From contig CADCVG010000055.1 of the NCBI GenBank assembly GCA_902806075.1, forward strand, positions 1-33,570: 33,570 nt of DNA, written 5' to 3'. This document shows positions 24,974-33,500 of this stretch, piece by piece. A program made the translations under genes and the position numbers. The stretch comes from an uncultured Rubrobacteraceae bacterium. GTDB lineage: Bacteria; Actinomycetota; Rubrobacteria; Rubrobacterales; Rubrobacteraceae. Below the pieces are notes generated by a model. It did not search any database and was not told the origin of the DNA. It saw only the letters and a list, made by a program, of their open reading frames with translations. The first letter of the stretch is position 1, and each line of letters begins with the position of its first letter.

Positions 24974-26902
24974 ATGGAAGAGCAGGCTACAGAGCAAGAA
25001 AAAACTCCTGGGGCGGCGGAGCTCGCCAGGGAGGCGGCGGACGAGGACTCTCCTGACGCGACGAAACACGGCGCCAGTCGCTCGTCCGGGGGACGGCGTC
25101 CGGGGCGCGCTGGTACGGATCGGCAGGAGGTAGAGTGGCAGTACGACGCCCCCGACGGGCTCGGTGTGGTCGAGGAGTGGCTCGGCGAGCATGATCGGTC
25201 CTCCGGGGTCGCCGTCGCCGAGGGGGAGACGCGGGAGCTTTCTGATACCTACTACGACACTGCGGACTGGCGTATCTACCGGGCGGGCTATGCCCTGCGC
25301 GTCCGCGAGGAGAAGGACGGCGCCGAAGCCACCTTGAAGTCGCTGGCCTCTTCGGACAGCACCTCGGGCGAGGCCCGGCGGCGCGAGGTCTCCGAGACGT
25401 TGGGAAAGGAAGGCGTCGAGTCTCTCCGGAGCTCCAGGGGGTCCGTCGGCAGGCTCTTCCAGGCCTTTGCCGGCGCCCGCGAGCTACGGCCGGTGTTCAC
25501 GGTCAGTACCCGCCGCCAGACCTTCGACCTCATCCTCGAAGGTGCGGTCGGAGAGCCGGTAGACGGGCAGGCCAACGGGCACGATGAGGATATCGTCGTG
25601 GACGTGGCGGGGGAGATCCGCGAACGCGAAGCGACGGACGGGGACGCGGAGGAGGCAGGTACGCGTATCGGGGAGGTTGCGCTCGATTCGTCGGAGATAC
25701 CGCTCGGGGAGGGGGAGGCGCCGGCGCGTCTCTCGCGTGTCGAGGTGGAGATAGAAGGTGAGCCGCACCCGGGCGTCGAGGTGTTCGTCACGCAGATGCG
25801 GGGGGTGCTCGGTCTCAAGCCGGCCCGGGTCTCAAAGTATGGGGCCGGGCTCTTCGCCACGGGCCAGAGCCCGGAGGCGGACTCCGACCTCGGCCCGACC
25901 CGCATAGACGCCTCGCTCTCTTTGGGCGAGCTCGCCTTCGCGGTATTGCGGCGGCAGTTCGCGACGATGCGGGCACACGAGGCCGGGTCCCGCCTCGGCG
26001 AGGACCCCGAGGAGGTCCACGACATGCGGGTAGCGACGCGCCGGATGCGTGCCGCGATCAAGCTCCTCCAAGATGCGCTGCCCGAACGGGCACGCTGGGT
26101 TCGGGACGAGTTGAAGTGGGTCGCTGGCGCTCTAGGCGACGTACGGGACCTCGACGTGCAGTTAGAGCAGATCGAGGAGTGGTCCGAAGGGGCCGATGAG
26201 GAGGGCCTTGAGGCGCTTTCGAGGACCGGGAAGGCTCTGGAGAGGCAGCGTGAGGAGGCGCGGGGGAGTCTGATCGAGGCTCTCGACTCGACCCGCTACG
26301 AGCGCCTGGAATCTTCTTTCGCGGCCATGCTGAAGCTGGGTCCCACCCGCGAGGTCACCCCCGGCGGCGGCCCGGACCCGCGCTCTAAAGCGGACGAGCC
26401 GGTCCTCTCCGCGGGCCCCGACCTCCTCTCCCGCCGCTACCGCAAGTGGAGTAAGCTCGCCGATGGGATCGACGAAGGCTCGGATCCCGAGGACTTCCAC
26501 GAGCTTCGCAAGGAGGGGAAGCGCTTGCGCTACGCCCTGGAGTTCTTCACGCCGGTCTACGGCGAGGAGACGACCACCGGCTTGATCAAGCCACTCAAGA
26601 CCCTCCAGGACGACCTGGGGAGGCACCAGGACGCCATCGTCGCCACCGAACGGCTGCGCGAGCTCGCCACAGGCGGTCACAGGTTCCCGACGCGTGCGGC
26701 GTTCGTGATGGGCCTCTACGCCCAGAGTCATCTACAGGAGGCCGCCGAGGTGAGGAAGAACCTCCGCGAGACCGAAGCCTACCGCGCCGTCGCCGACGGC
26801 AAGGCGTGGAAGGGCTTCGAGAAGGAGATGAAGAAGGCGCGCCGCTCCTCGCCTGCCAAGATGGAGGACGTCAAGCCCGGCAAGAAGAAAAAGAAGAAGT
26901 AG
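24974..26902 (+). CDS. CYTH and CHAD domain protein
   Basis: A 642-residue two-domain protein. A disordered acidic N-terminus (1-50) is followed by a CYTH triphosphatase-like domain (about 52-295: LSDTYYDTADWRIYRAGYALRVRE, VEVEIEG, ARVSKYG). A CHAD domain follows (about 312-620) with the two conserved histidine helices, HDMRVATRRMRAAIKLL around H349 and FHELRKEGKRLRYALEFF. The CYTH ExExK start is weakened to EVEWQ, and the C-terminus is a polylysine tail. CHAD domains bind polyphosphate, which fits its place after ppx-ppk1. GAGG five bases before ATG 24974 decides the start; GTG 24950 is an alternative. Confidence 0.9.
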   Translation: MEEQATEQEKTPGAAELAREAADEDSPDATKHGASRSSGGRRPGRAGTDRQEVEWQYDAPDGLGVVEEWLGEHDRSSGVAVAEGETRELSDTYYDTADWRIYRAGYALRVREEKDGAEATLKSLASSDSTSGEARRREVSETLGKEGVESLRSSRGSVGRLFQAFAGARELRPVFTVSTRRQTFDLILEGAVGEPVDGQANGHDEDIVVDVAGEIREREATDGDAEEAGTRIGEVALDSSEIPLGEGEAPARLSRVEVEIEGEPHPGVEVFVTQMRGVLGLKPARVSKYGAGLFATGQSPEADSDLGPTRIDASLSLGELAFAVLRRQFATMRAHEAGSRLGEDPEEVHDMRVATRRMRAAIKLLQDALPERARWVRDELKWVAGALGDVRDLDVQLEQIEEWSEGADEEGLEALSRTGKALERQREEARGSLIEALDSTRYERLESSFAAMLKLGPTREVTPGGGPDPRSKADEPVLSAGPDLLSRRYRKWSKLADGIDEGSDPEDFHELRKEGKRLRYALEFFTPVYGEETTTGLIKPLKTLQDDLGRHQDAIVATERLRELATGGHRFPTRAAFVMGLYAQSHLQEAAEVRKNLRETEAYRAVADGKAWKGFEKEMKKARRSSPAKMEDVKPGKKKKKK

Positions 26903-26909
26903 CGGCAGG

Positions 26910-27434
26910 GTGGAACTCTACGTAGTACGGCACGCGGTGTCGCACAAGCGGGACGCGGACCTCTGGCCGGATGACTCTAAACGCCCGCTCACCGCCGAGG
27001 GCGAGGAGCGTTTCCGGCGCGCCGCCAGGGGCATTCTGCGGCTCGTGCCCGAGGTGGACCTGGTCCTGAGTAGCCCTTTCACGCGGGCGTGGCGAACGGC
27101 GGAGCTTCTTGAGCGGCAGGGCTGGCCCGCTCCCGTCCCTTGCGAGGAGTTGGAGCCTGGCTACCCGCCCCACAAGGTGGTGGGCGCGTTGGCGGACCAC
27201 GCTGGTGTGGGGTCGGTGGCGGTCGTCGGACACCGGCCGGGGTTGCACGAGCTCGTCTCATATCTCCTGACCAGCGATGCGGAGAGCGCGAACGTACAGA
27301 TCAAGAAAGGCGGCATTGTCCGCCTCCAGCTCGAAGGCTACCCCGATCCCGGCTCCGCCTCCCTGCGCTGGCTCCTCACGCCGAAGGTCCTGCGTACCCT
27401 GTGCTCCGAACCGCCACGGGACCCCGAGGGGTGA
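26910..27434 (+). CDS. SixA-like histidine phosphatase
   Basis: A 174-residue member of the histidine phosphatase superfamily. The phospho-acceptor motif R7-H8-A lies at the start, R59 in SSPFTRAWRTAELL, and the second histidine H108 in VVGHRPGLHELVSYLL. Length and lack of insertions fit the SixA branch, which removes phosphate from proteins or small phosphoesters. GTG 26910 is seven bases after the CYTH-CHAD stop. Pairing with CYTH-CHAD, ppk1 and ppx suggests a role in phosphate or polyphosphate handling; the substrate is unknown. Confidence 0.85.
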   Translation: MELYVVRHAVSHKRDADLWPDDSKRPLTAEGEERFRRAARGILRLVPEVDLVLSSPFTRAWRTAELLERQGWPAPVPCEELEPGYPPHKVVGALADHAGVGSVAVVGHRPGLHELVSYLLTSDAESANVQIKKGGIVRLQLEGYPDPGSASLRWLLTPKVLRTLCSEPPRDPEG

Positions 27435-27487
27435 AGCTCTCCGGGAGGCCGGTTTCGGATGGGGCTTGAGCGGGGAGATAGGCGGGC

Positions 27488-28279
27488 ATGCTCGTCCACA
27501 TAGTCGCGGACTACGGCCAGGGTGACCTCGCGTTCGCCGAGGTCGTCCAGCGCATAAAGCTACACCTGCCGGACGCCGAGCCGGTCCTGACGCCCGTGCC
27601 GCCCTTCTCCACGCTCGCGGCCGGGTTCTGCGTGGCGCAGCTCGGGCTGAACGAGGCGCCGCCCGGCACGATCGTCTACCACAACGTGGCGCCGCGTGAG
27701 GACGACGAGGAGGCACGGACCGGGAACGAGGGGGAGCAACTCGCGTTCGCGCTCCTGCCGACGGGGGTGCGCGTCGTAGGGGTGAACGCTGGGTATGCCT
27801 TCTCGTTCGTGCGCGACGCTGCCGAGGAGTTGCGCTGGGCCTCCGTCGGCGCGGAGGGCTCGCAGTTCCGCTCGCGTGACCTCTTCCCCAGGGCCGCCGC
27901 GCACATCGCCTCCGGCCGCCCTGGCTCTCTAGCCGAAGAGCTGAAGCCTTCCGACGTCCCCGAGGTGCCCGCGAGCCGGGTCGCCTACGTGGACGGATAT
28001 GGCAACCTGAAGACGACCATCAGGAGCGGGACAGACGGCCCCCCGTCCGGCTCGGTTGCGCGGGTCCGGATCGGGGACGCTCAAGTCGAAGCGCGTGTGA
28101 GCGACGGCAGCTTCGAGGTCGAAGAAGGGAAGCTGGCCTTCGCGCCCGGCAGCAGCGGTTGGACGGTGGAGGGTAGAGAGACGGCGTGGATCGAGCTCTT
28201 CCTGCGCGGCGGTAGCGCCTGGGAGGAGTTCGGCCGCCCCCCGGTCGGCTCGGGGATAGAGCTGGAAACCAGCGCGTAG
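27488..28279 (+). CDS. SAM hydroxide adenosyltransferase-like protein (DUF62)
   Basis: A 263-residue protein resembling the fluorinase/SAM hydrolase (DUF62) family, which splits S-adenosylmethionine into adenosine and methionine. The N-terminal VADYGQGDLAFAEVV takes the place of the family TDFGxxD motif. FRSRDLFPRAAAHIASG matches the HGRDxFxPxAAHLA stretch, and VDGYGNLKTTI opens the C-terminal barrel. The N-terminal half is divergent, so catalysis on SAM is likely but not certain. ATG 27488 follows GGGGAG. It lies 53 bases after the SixA gene, possibly in the same transcript. Confidence 0.72.
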   Translation: MLVHIVADYGQGDLAFAEVVQRIKLHLPDAEPVLTPVPPFSTLAAGFCVAQLGLNEAPPGTIVYHNVAPREDDEEARTGNEGEQLAFALLPTGVRVVGVNAGYAFSFVRDAAEELRWASVGAEGSQFRSRDLFPRAAAHIASGRPGSLAEELKPSDVPEVPASRVAYVDGYGNLKTTIRSGTDGPPSGSVARVRIGDAQVEARVSDGSFEVEEGKLAFAPGSSGWTVEGRETAWIELFLRGGSAWEEFGRPPVGSGIELETSA

Positions 28280-28295
28280 AGCGCGGCGGCCCGTC

Positions 28296-28451
28296 CTACC
28301 GCTTCTTCCGGCGTCTCCTTTTAGGTGCGCCGGGGACCAACGAGAAGGTAGACGAAGTCCGCATCGCGGGCAGCATCGGCGCCGCCTTTGTGGTGGTCCT
28401 GACCTTCACCTTACCCGAAGGCGTAATGGTCGTGCTCGTCTTGATACGCAT
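28296..28451 (-). CDS. Small basic protein, 51 aa
   Basis: An ORF of 51 codons from ATG 28451 with AGGAGG six bases upstream. The protein starts MRIKTSTTITPSGKVKV and ends PKRRRRKKR, so it is very basic and Thr/Ser/Pro-rich, with no membrane helix. I recognise no domain. It could bind nucleic acid or polyphosphate (inference from charge only). It converges on the SAM hydrolase-like gene and diverges from the gene at 28535. Confidence 0.55.
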   Translation of the reverse strand: MRIKTSTTITPSGKVKVRTTTKAAPMLPAMRTSSTFSLVPGAPKRRRRKKR

Positions 28452-28534
28452 GGCTCTCCTCCTGATCTCCGGCCGCTCCATGAAGTTAGTGTACTCGAAG
28501 GCCGGGCAGCCCGAAGCTGCTACCATGATCCTTG

Positions 28535-28900
28535 ATGCCCGGCTTATACCCTCTCCCTGAAGAGTTGGCCCGCCACGCTCCGAAAGCAAGCTTCACCCCC
28601 GACGAACTGCGCGAGATTTGCCGGGAGGCGGGGGAGGGGCTCGGGCGGGAGGACGCCCGCGAGGCCCGGTTCAGGCCGGCGGCGGAGATGGTCGAGATGT
28701 GGTGGGGGCTGGACCTGCCGGCTTGGGTGGCACCCTACATCATCCGGGATGCGCGGCTCGGCTACCTGGCCGGTTACGGGGAGGCGCTCGTCTCCGGTGG
28801 ACTGGAGGAGAGCCGGGTCGAAGAGGCGGCGCGGGCGCGCTGGGGCGAGGGTTGGCGGGAGAGGCTCGCGGCGGCCCGCGAGAGAGGAGCCGGGGGCTGA
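28535..28900 (+). CDS. Hypothetical protein, 121 aa
   Basis: A helical, charged cytoplasmic protein that I do not recognise. It has a tryptophan-rich centre (MVEMWWGLDLPAWVAPYIIRD) and a C-terminal run of Ala/Arg/Glu helices (EEAARARWGEGWRERLAAAR). ATG 28535 is next to an in-frame TTG (28532); no good ribosome binding site is visible, so it may be leaderless. GC-rich third positions and amino-acid content support real coding. The glutathione S-transferase gene follows after about 60 bases. Confidence 0.6.
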   Translation: MPGLYPLPEELARHAPKASFTPDELREICREAGEGLGREDAREARFRPAAEMVEMWWGLDLPAWVAPYIIRDARLGYLAGYGEALVSGGLEESRVEEAARARWGEGWRERLAAARERGAGG

Positions 28901-28961
28901 GAGCTGTCTACCCGTGCTACCATCGGGCGTTGAAAGCATCGTATATGAAGTGGAGGTGGCC

Positions 28962-29558
28962 GTGGAGCTCAAACTGTACAATCTAGGGAGATGACCTTAC
29001 GCCCGGCGGACCAGGATGGTCCTGCACGAAAAAGGTGTAAGTTTCGAGACCCGTGAGGTGGACCTCGCGAACAAGTCCGAGGAGTTCTTGCGCGTTAGCC
29101 CCACAGGCAAGGTGCCGGTGGTCGTTGTGGACGGCGACTCCCTCTACGAGTCGAACGTCGTCAACCAGTACCTCGACGAGGTGTTCGAGTCGCCCAGGCT
29201 CTTGCCCGAGGACCCGAAGGAGAGGGCCTACGCCCGGATCTGGATGGCCTCCGCGGACGACGATTTCTTCCCGGCCGTCTTCGCCGCGAGTGTCGGCCGT
29301 GAGCGTGGCTTCTCGGAGGAGAGGGTTTCGGAGGCTTTAGAGAACCTGAAGGTTTCGCTCGCCGCGCTGGAGAAGCGCCTGGAGGGACGCGAGTATCTGG
29401 TGAACGGGTTCTCTCTGGCCGATGTAGCCTATGCCGGCAACTTCGTCAGGCTGCACGAGCTTGCGGAGAGGGGCGAGGTCTCGCTCGCGGACTACCCGAA
29501 CGTCGCCGCGTGGGTGGAGAGGATCGAAGCGCGGGAGAGCTTCGGAGCCGCGGGCTGA
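28962..29558 (+). CDS. Glutathione S-transferase with in-frame TGA at the catalytic position
   Basis: A complete GST frame of 198 codons: thioredoxin-like N-domain (VELKLYNLGR-[TGA]-PYARRTRMVLHEKG, SPTGKVPVVVVDG, the glutathione-binding YESNVVNQYLDE), then an all-helical C-domain (FSLADVAYAGNFVRL). GTG 28962 has GGAGG five bases upstream. Codon 11 (28992-28994) is TGA, exactly where the family has its catalytic Ser or Cys before P-Y. Everything downstream is intact. Either TGA is read as selenocysteine, helped by the hairpin just after it, or the gene was lately inactivated by one base change (TCA or TGC to TGA), or it restarts at ATG 29016 as a 180-residue fragment lacking the first strand and active site. 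Confidence 0.75.
29006..29025 (+). promoter_or_regulatory. SECIS-like hairpin after the GST TGA codon
   Basis: GCGGACC (29006-29012), loop AGGAT (29013-29017), GGTCC, a bulged T and GC (29018-29025): a seven-base-pair stem with one bulged U and a small loop with G at its second position. The loop begins 18 bases after the TGA, within the spacing known for bacterial SECIS elements. The match is by eye; GC-rich coding DNA often forms small hairpins. Confidence 0.35.
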
Positions 29559-29565
29559 ACGTCGG

Positions 29566-29900
29566 CTAGCGGTCCTCCCCGCGCGCCAGTAACGACCTCT
29601 CCGCCAGCGCCTCGCCCACGAGCCCCACGGTCGGGTAGTTCTTCAGGCCTTCGGAGGTCTGGTAGACCCTGTAGTTCCGGGCGCGCGGGATCCCGGCGTT
29701 CTTCGGGTGGGAAGAGGCCCTCGCCGTCGACGAGGATGGTGGGGCTGCCGGGGAAGTCCGGGCGGTGACCGGAGTCGAGCTTTACCGCCTCGACCCCGGT
29801 GCCGCGAGCCCTTCTTCCTCGACCGTCTTCTCGAGGATATCGAGCACCTCTTCGAATCCCGGACAACCCTCGAAGTAGAGTAACTCTATCTTCGAGACAC
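29566..29900 (-). pseudogene. Frameshifted thioredoxin-like (mercury/metal resistance type) gene
   Basis: Reading three frames in turn restores one small thioredoxin-fold protein. It begins VSKIELLYFEGCPGFEEVLDIL with a lone C-P-G motif. It continues VEAVKLDSGHRPDFPGSPTILVDG and ends YRVYQTSEGLKNYPTVGLVGEAL to a TAG at 29568. Two internal frameshifts, and a third near the GTG at 29900, break it. Such proteins accompany ArsR-family metal sensors in actinobacteria (family knowledge), as here, four bases after the ArsR stop. Confidence 0.75.
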
Positions 29901-29904
29901 GCTG

Positions 29905-30279
29905 TCAGTTCTTCATGGCCTCGTACGCCTCGATGTGCTCAATATTATCCTGGAGCATCGCCTCACACAGGCTCAACATCTCGAGCACTCTATCGTCGGC
30001 CAGGGAGTAGTAGGCGTTGCGGCCCTCGCGCCGGACCTTTACGTAGCCGCACCAGGCCAGGCAGCGCAGGTGGTCGGAGACTCGCGGTTGCGGCACGCCC
30101 AACTCGCTCACCAACTCACCCACCTTCGTCTCGCCCCGGCGCGCGAGCAGCAACAGGATGGAGAGCCGCGTCGAGTTTGCGAACCCGTTGAAGAACCGCG
30201 CCAGAAGGCACATGTCTTCGCTCTCCCGACCGATCTCTACGTCCGGGCATGCTTGCATATTCGTACTCTTCTCTTGCAA
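29905..30279 (-). CDS. ArsR/SmtB-family metal-sensing repressor (CmtR-like)
   Basis: A 124-residue winged-helix repressor. The core NSTRLSILLLLARRGETKVGEL leads into the recognition helix VPQPRVSDHLRCLAWCGYV and the wing REGRNAYYSLAD. The C-x3-C pair on the recognition helix (C73 and C77 in this numbering) and the later cysteine C105 match the ligand pattern of CmtR, the Cd/Pb sensor of mycobacteria. TTG 30279 is chosen because AAAGGAG lies six bases upstream; TTG 30285 and ATG 30258 are alternatives. It probably represses itself and the thioredoxin-like gene behind it, which is now broken. Confidence 0.87.
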   Translation of the reverse strand: MQEKSTNMQACPDVEIGRESEDMCLLARFFNGFANSTRLSILLLLARRGETKVGELVSELGVPQPRVSDHLRCLAWCGYVKVRREGRNAYYSLADDRVLEMLSLCEAMLQDNIEHIEAYEAMKN

Positions 30280-30301
30280 GAGCAACTCCTTTCACGTCTC
30301 C

Positions 30302-30328
30302 GCGTACTATACACCCCATGCGTACTAT
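30302..30328. repeat. Direct repeat in the arsR upstream region
   Basis: GCGTACTAT occurs at 30302-30310 and 30320-30328, 18 bases apart. The right copy continues into an imperfect dyad GCGTA...TATGC. On the minus strand the left copy contains TATAGT preceded by TG, an extended -10 for arsR. ArsR proteins bind such repeats over their own promoter. Confidence 0.4.
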
Positions 30329-30351
30329 CGTATATGCTAGGAGGCGCATTT

Positions 30352-30380
30352 TTGTACGTATTGCAGCGAAAAGGCATAAG
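30352..30380 (+). promoter_or_regulatory. Candidate promoter for the glutamate dehydrogenase gene
   Basis: TTGTAC (30352-30357), a 17-base spacer and CATAAG (30375-30380), facing the large dehydrogenase gene. The 5' leader would be about 170 bases long. Hexamers are partial matches. Confidence 0.35.
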
Positions 30381-30555
30381 ATACGGGCGAGCGTACCGTC
30401 GGTCGTGTGGGCGCCGATCCCGGCTTATCCCTGCCGGATCTCTCGGTGCTTCTGCATTGATGGGTGGCGCGAGGCTTCCGGGCGTAGCACACTGTCTGTT
30501 GGGGACGGTAGAGGCGCAGCCGTGCCGGTAGCACTACATACGGAGGTTCATATTC

Positions 30556-33500
30556 ATGCTTGTAAAGGACGAGTTGCTCGAGAAGGTCGTTGCTCGGGTG
30601 TGGGAGCAGTTGCCCGAGGATCGGGCACGGTTGGTCGAGGAGTTCGTGCGCCAGTACTACGGCTGGGTTCCGAGGGAGGACCTGGCCTCTCGTAGCGATG
30701 TGGACCTGTATGGGGCGGCTCTGGCGCATCTTAACTTCGGCCGCGAGCGGAGGCCGGGGACGGCGAAGGTTCGGGTGTACAACCCGCGGTTCGAGGAGCA
30801 CGGCTGGCAGTCTACCCACACGGTAGTAGAGATGGTCAACGACGATATGCCGTTCCTCGTAGACTCGACGAGGATGGAGATCAACCGCCGCGGCTACGCC
30901 GTACACCTGATGGTTCACGCGTTGATGAAGGTGCGGCGCGACGACGAAGGGGGCCTCGTCGAGGTCCTGCCCCCCGGCTCGGACGCGGACGGTGCTACTC
31001 TCGAGTCCGTCATCCACGTCGAGGTGGACCGGCAGACGGAGCCAGAGGTATTGGAGGAGCTTCACGACTGTCTAGAGCGGGTCTTGAGGGACGTGCGCGT
31101 GGCCGTCGAGGACTGGCAAGAGATGCGCGAGAAGGCCCAAAGTATCGCCGCCGGGTCCGGGGAGGAGGTGCCGCCGGTCGAGGAGGGTGAGCTCGACGAG
31201 GCGAGGGCGTTCCTGGGCTGGATCGTTGACGACAACTTTACCTTCCTCGGCTACCGCGAGTACGACCTGCTGACGCAGAATGGGGAGGATCACCTGCGCT
31301 CCGTACCGGGGAGTGGCTTCGGCATCTTGAGGGAGGATAGTCCGGAGCCGGTCTCGCAGAGCTTCGCCAGGCTGCCGGCCGGGGTGCGCAGGCTCGCCCG
31401 CGCGCCGAACCTCCTGAACCTCACCAAGGCCAACACGCGCGCCACCGTTCACCGGCCTTCCTACCTGGACTACGTGGGGGTCAAGCGGTTCGACTCCTCG
31501 GGTGAGGTCGTCGGCGAGCGGCGCTTCCTCGGTCTGTACACCTTCTCGGCGTACAGCGCGAGCGTGTTCGAGATACCGCTCGTCCGGCGCAAGGTCAGGA
31601 GCGTGCTGGAGCGGGCGGGGTTTCCAGCGGGGAGCCACAACGAGAAGGACCTGGCCGAGATCCTGGAGACCTACCCGCGCGACGAGATGTTCCAGATCTC
31701 GCAGGACGAGTTGTTCGAGACCGCGATGGGGATACTGCATCTGCAAGAGCGCCAGCGGGTCAGGCTCTTCGTGCGGCGCGATACCTACGAGCGTTTCTTC
31801 TCCTGCCTGGTGTACGTGCCGCGTGACCGCTACAACACCGAGATACGGCAGCGCATGCGGGAGATCCTGCAGGGTGCGCTCGGCGGTGAGGGTGCGGAGT
31901 TCGACGTCCGGCTCTCCGAGTCGGTGCTCGCACGGCTTCACTTCACCATCTACACCCCGCCGGACGGCGTCCCAGAGTATGACGTGGAGGAGATCGAGGC
32001 GCGCCTGGTCGAGGCGACCCGCTCGTGGAAGGACGGTCTTTACGACGCCCTGATCGAGCGGTGCGGGGAGGAGAGTGGGGTGGAGCTCTTCCACCGCTAC
32101 GGCGAGGCGTTCCCCCCAGGCTACCGCGACGATTACCTCGCCCGCACCGCCGTAACGGACATAGAGAGGATCGAGGGGGTGGCCGGGGGCGAGGACCTTG
32201 GTATGAGCCTCTACCACCCGCTGGAGGCGCCCGAGGACTTCCTGCGGTTCAGGCTGTACCGGGCGGCGGGCCAGATCTCCTTGTCCAGGGTCCTGCCGTT
32301 ACTCGAAGATATGGGCGTTGAGGTGGCCGACCAGCGCCCGTACAAGGTGGAGCCCGCAGGCTCGCCGCCGGTCTGGATCAACGACTTCGGCCTGACCTAC
32401 GAGTCGCAGGGCCAGCTCCAGACCGGGGAGATCCGGGAGATCTTTCAAGACACCTTCGCCAAGGCGTGGAGCGGCGCCATAGAGAACGATGGCTTCAACC
32501 GCCTGGTCCTGCGGTCCCGGCTCACCTGGCGCCAGGTCTCCGTCCTGCGGGCCTACGCCAGGTACCTGCGCCAGACCGAGATCACCTTCAGCCAGAACTA
32601 CATAGAGGAGAGCCTGGCGAACAACCCACAGATAGCCCGCCTCCTCGTAGAACTCTTCGAGGCCCGCTTCGACCCGTCCCGCGAAGGCGAGACCGAAGGG
32701 GAAACGGAGCGGTTGACCTCGGAGATCGAGACAGCCCTCGACGAGGTGACGAGCCTGGACGAGGACCGCATCTTGAGGAGCCTCCTGGACGTCACTCTGG
32801 CGACGCTGCGGACGAACTACTACCAGACGGGGCCGGACGGTGCACCGAAGCCCTACCTCTCGTTCAAGTTCGACTCCGCGCGCATTCTCGAGTTGCCGCT
32901 GCCGCGCCCGATGTTCGAGATCTTCGTGTACTCACCCCGGACTGAAGGGGTACATCTGCGGGGTGGCAAGGTCGCGCGTGGCGGCATTCGCTGGTCCGAC
33001 CGCCGGGAGGACTTCCGCACCGAGGTACTTGGGCTTATGAAGGCCCAGATGGTCAAGAACGCCGTGATCGTCCCCGTCGGCGCGAAGGGCGGTTTCGTGG
33101 TCAAGCAGCCGCCCACGAACGGGGGACGCGAGGCATTGATGCGGGAGGTCGTGGCCTGCTACGAGACCCTGATCCACGGCATGCTAGACCTGACCGACAA
33201 CATCGCCGAAGGCGGCATCGTCCCGCCCCCGGACGTCGTGCGCTACGACGATGACGATCCGTACCTCGTCGTGGCGGCGGACAAGGGGACCGCGACCTTC
33301 TCGGATATCGCCAACGGCATCTCGACTGAGTACGGCTTCTGGCTCGGCGACGCCTTCGCCTCCGGCGGGTCCGCAGGCTACGATCACAAGCGGATGGGGA
33401 TCACCGCGCGCGGCGCGTGGGAGTCGGTCAAGCGTCACTTTCACGCTCTCGGTCTCGATACCCAGAGCGAGGACTTTACCGTGGTCGGGATCGGGGACAT

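Noticed and set aside
31072-32217. Long minus-strand open frame (381 codons) opposite the glutamate dehydrogenase gene
   Set aside because: Antisense shadow with no recognisable motif. The plus-strand frame is clearly the dehydrogenase.
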